Below, piece by piece: positions 62,793-64,000 of a DNA stretch of 64,000 nt. Numbering within the stretch: position 1 is the first letter of the stretch; every line of letters starts with the position of its first letter. The translations under genes and the position numbers were made by a program. The notes under the pieces were generated by a model. That model was not told the DNA's origin and searched no databases. It was given only the letters and a program-made list of their open reading frames with translations. Source of the DNA: Pseudothioglobus sp905182815 (lineage in GTDB: Bacteria; Pseudomonadota; Gammaproteobacteria; PS1; Pseudothioglobaceae); contig NZ_CP159805.1 in the NCBI RefSeq assembly GCF_048087625.1, forward strand, positions 496,001-560,000, read 5' to 3'.

Positions 62793-64000
62793 ATGACTGG
62801 TGCAGATATTATTGCAGCCATTATTCTTACGGCATTAGCAATTGCAATTTTTGTATATTTGCTGCATTGGCTTTATCGCAGATCATCCAAAGAGGTTTCT
62901 TTTGTGAGAACTGGACTTAGAGGTGAAAAGGTTATATTAAGTGGGGGAGCATTTGTATTACCAATAATTCACAATATAACTTCTGTTGGAATGCGAACAT
63001 TGCGTATAGAAGTTAAGCGTGGTGGTGATAAATCATTTATTACTAAAAATAGAATGCGAGTTGAAATAATTGCAGAATTCTATGTACGCGTAACTCCATC
63101 AAAGGAGGCAGTATCAATTGCAGCGGGTACTTTAGGTAAGCGAACAATGGAGCCTGAAAGTTTAAGAGAATTAGTCCAAGGTAGATTTGTAGACGCACTA
63201 GGTATTGTTGCAGCACAAATGACAATGGAAGAAATACAGGAGAAGAGGGGCGAATATATAAAGGAAGTAAAGGTTATTGTTGCTGAATCTTTAAGTGCGA
63301 CAGGACTAGAGCTTGAAGCCGTTTCTCTAACTAGTTTAGATCAAGCTGGACTAGAGGTATTTAACCCATCTAACGCGTTTGACGCGGAAGGTCTTACTCA
63401 GCTTACAGAGCAAATTGAAGCAGGAAAGAAAAAGCGTAATGATATTGAGCAAGATACAACAATAAGAATTAGAGCAAAAAATCTGGAAGCTGAGCAGAAA
63501 GCTCTGGAAATTGATCAACAAAGAGAGTTTTCAAGGTTATCACAGGAGCGTGAAATTGCCAAACAACGAGATAGAGAGCGTACTGATATGGCTATTGAAA
63601 CCTCAACACAGCAGCGCTTAGCTGAAGAATCCAGAATCCAGTCTGAAGAGGATATTGAAAAAGCACGTATTCAACAACAAGATACAATTGAAGTTGAGCG
63701 TTCATTGAGGGAGCATGAGCTAACACTTCAGATTGAAGAGCGAAAAAGATTAAGAAACGAAATTGAAAGACAAACTGAAACTGACATTAAGCAAAAAAAT
63801 CTTGAGGCTGAAATTAGAGCATTAGATATTCAAAAAGAAAATGAGTTTGCAAGACTCCAACAGGAAGAAGATATTGCTTCTCAAAGGGCAAAACAGAAAA
63901 CTGAAGTTCTTAAGGTTGAGTCTGAGCAATATATAGAATCTGAACAGGCCCAAATAAAAGCAAACGAAGAAGTTAAAAAGATGGAAATAGATCAAAAGAG
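62793..64000 (+). CDS. Flotillin/YqiK-type SPFH membrane protein, 5' part
   Basis: The frame runs open to the window end, giving the first 402 residues. ATG 62793 follows AAGGAG. One N-terminal membrane helix (IIAAIILTALAIAIFVYLLHWLY) is followed by an SPFH domain (LRGEKVILSGGAFVLPIIHNI, RVEIIAEFYVRVTPS, LVQGRFVDALGIVAAQMTMEEIQ) and, from about residue 205, a long heptad-rich coiled coil of Glu, Lys, Arg and Gln. This is the flotillin/YqiK arrangement, scaffolds of membrane microdomains. It begins 43 bases after the rhodopsin gene, so the two are probably co-transcribed. Confidence 0.88.
   Translation, partial: MTGADIIAAIILTALAIAIFVYLLHWLYRRSSKEVSFVRTGLRGEKVILSGGAFVLPIIHNITSVGMRTLRIEVKRGGDKSFITKNRMRVEIIAEFYVRVTPSKEAVSIAAGTLGKRTMEPESLRELVQGRFVDALGIVAAQMTMEEIQEKRGEYIKEVKVIVAESLSATGLELEAVSLTSLDQAGLEVFNPSNAFDAEGLTQLTEQIEAGKKKRNDIEQDTTIRIRAKNLEAEQKALEIDQQREFSRLSQEREIAKQRDRERTDMAIETSTQQRLAEESRIQSEEDIEKARIQQQDTIEVERSLREHELTLQIEERKRLRNEIERQTETDIKQKNLEAEIRALDIQKENEFARLQQEEDIASQRAKQKTEVLKVESEQYIESEQAQIKANEEVKKMEIDQK

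Noticed and set aside
1..64000. tRNA, rRNA, insertion sequences, integrases, attachment sites
   Set aside because: Intergenic gaps were read on both strands; none showed cloverleaf-like sequence, terminal inverted repeats with a transposase, or phage genes.

Overview
The window reads as a piece of an AT-rich marine gammaproteobacterial chromosome. The gene content best fits the SUP05/Arctic96BD-19 (Candidatus Thioglobus) type of mixotroph: a form I RuBisCO locus (cbbR, cbbLSQO), Fur-type iron control, many ABC importers and a proteorhodopsin-family gene. This placement is inferred from gene content and order; no rRNA or other decisive marker lies in the window. I see no tRNA, rRNA, CRISPR array, transposase or integrase.

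Layout. 1-13.2 kb is housekeeping: the end of selO, an M50 protease, proS-psd, then a long minus-strand run rnd-rsmD-coaD-dnaK-dnaJ-eno-CNNM-sbmA, with a heat-shock-type promoter in front of dnaK. 13.2-18.7 kb is ntrY / a short ntrX-like regulator / trkA / trkH. 18.8-20.8 kb is a membrane pyrophosphatase gene broken by one missing base. 20.9-30.3 kb holds a DMT permease, an Lrp regulator and an operon that joins an Ehu-type amino-acid ABC importer to a molybdenum reductase, a diaminopropionate-lyase-type enzyme and an M24 metallohydrolase. 30.3-36.1 kb is a Fur-box-controlled ferric-iron ABC importer in separated pieces, with a DUF4856-like exported protein and a fatty-acid-hydroxylase-family membrane enzyme between them. 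36.2-45.7 kb is argJ, then the RuBisCO locus, followed by two unknown genes and malonyl-CoA decarboxylase. 45.6-47.6 kb is a sodium:solute symporter.

47.6-62 kb is the least ordinary part. It holds two ribose-type ABC systems. One has three enlarged components: a permease with an N-terminal membrane extension, a permease with a long C-terminal membrane extension, and an ATPase with a 191-residue tail carrying four copies of a short motif. The other has a normal permease and ATPase. They are interleaved with a hybrid histidine kinase, a NarL/LuxR-type response regulator, a TorT-like periplasmic binding protein and a second binding protein. Both large intergenic regions of this block share the heptamer ACATAC(T/C), so I infer that one regulator controls the block. 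It is followed by a rhodopsin with retinal lysine and proton acceptor but no donor carboxylate, then a flotillin/YqiK-type gene cut by the window end.

The strongest candidates for something undescribed are the enlarged ABC importer with its repeat-tailed ATPase and dedicated signalling genes, the donor-less rhodopsin, and the Ehu-Mo-lyase-M24 operon. Coordinates of short sites were counted by eye and could be off by a base.
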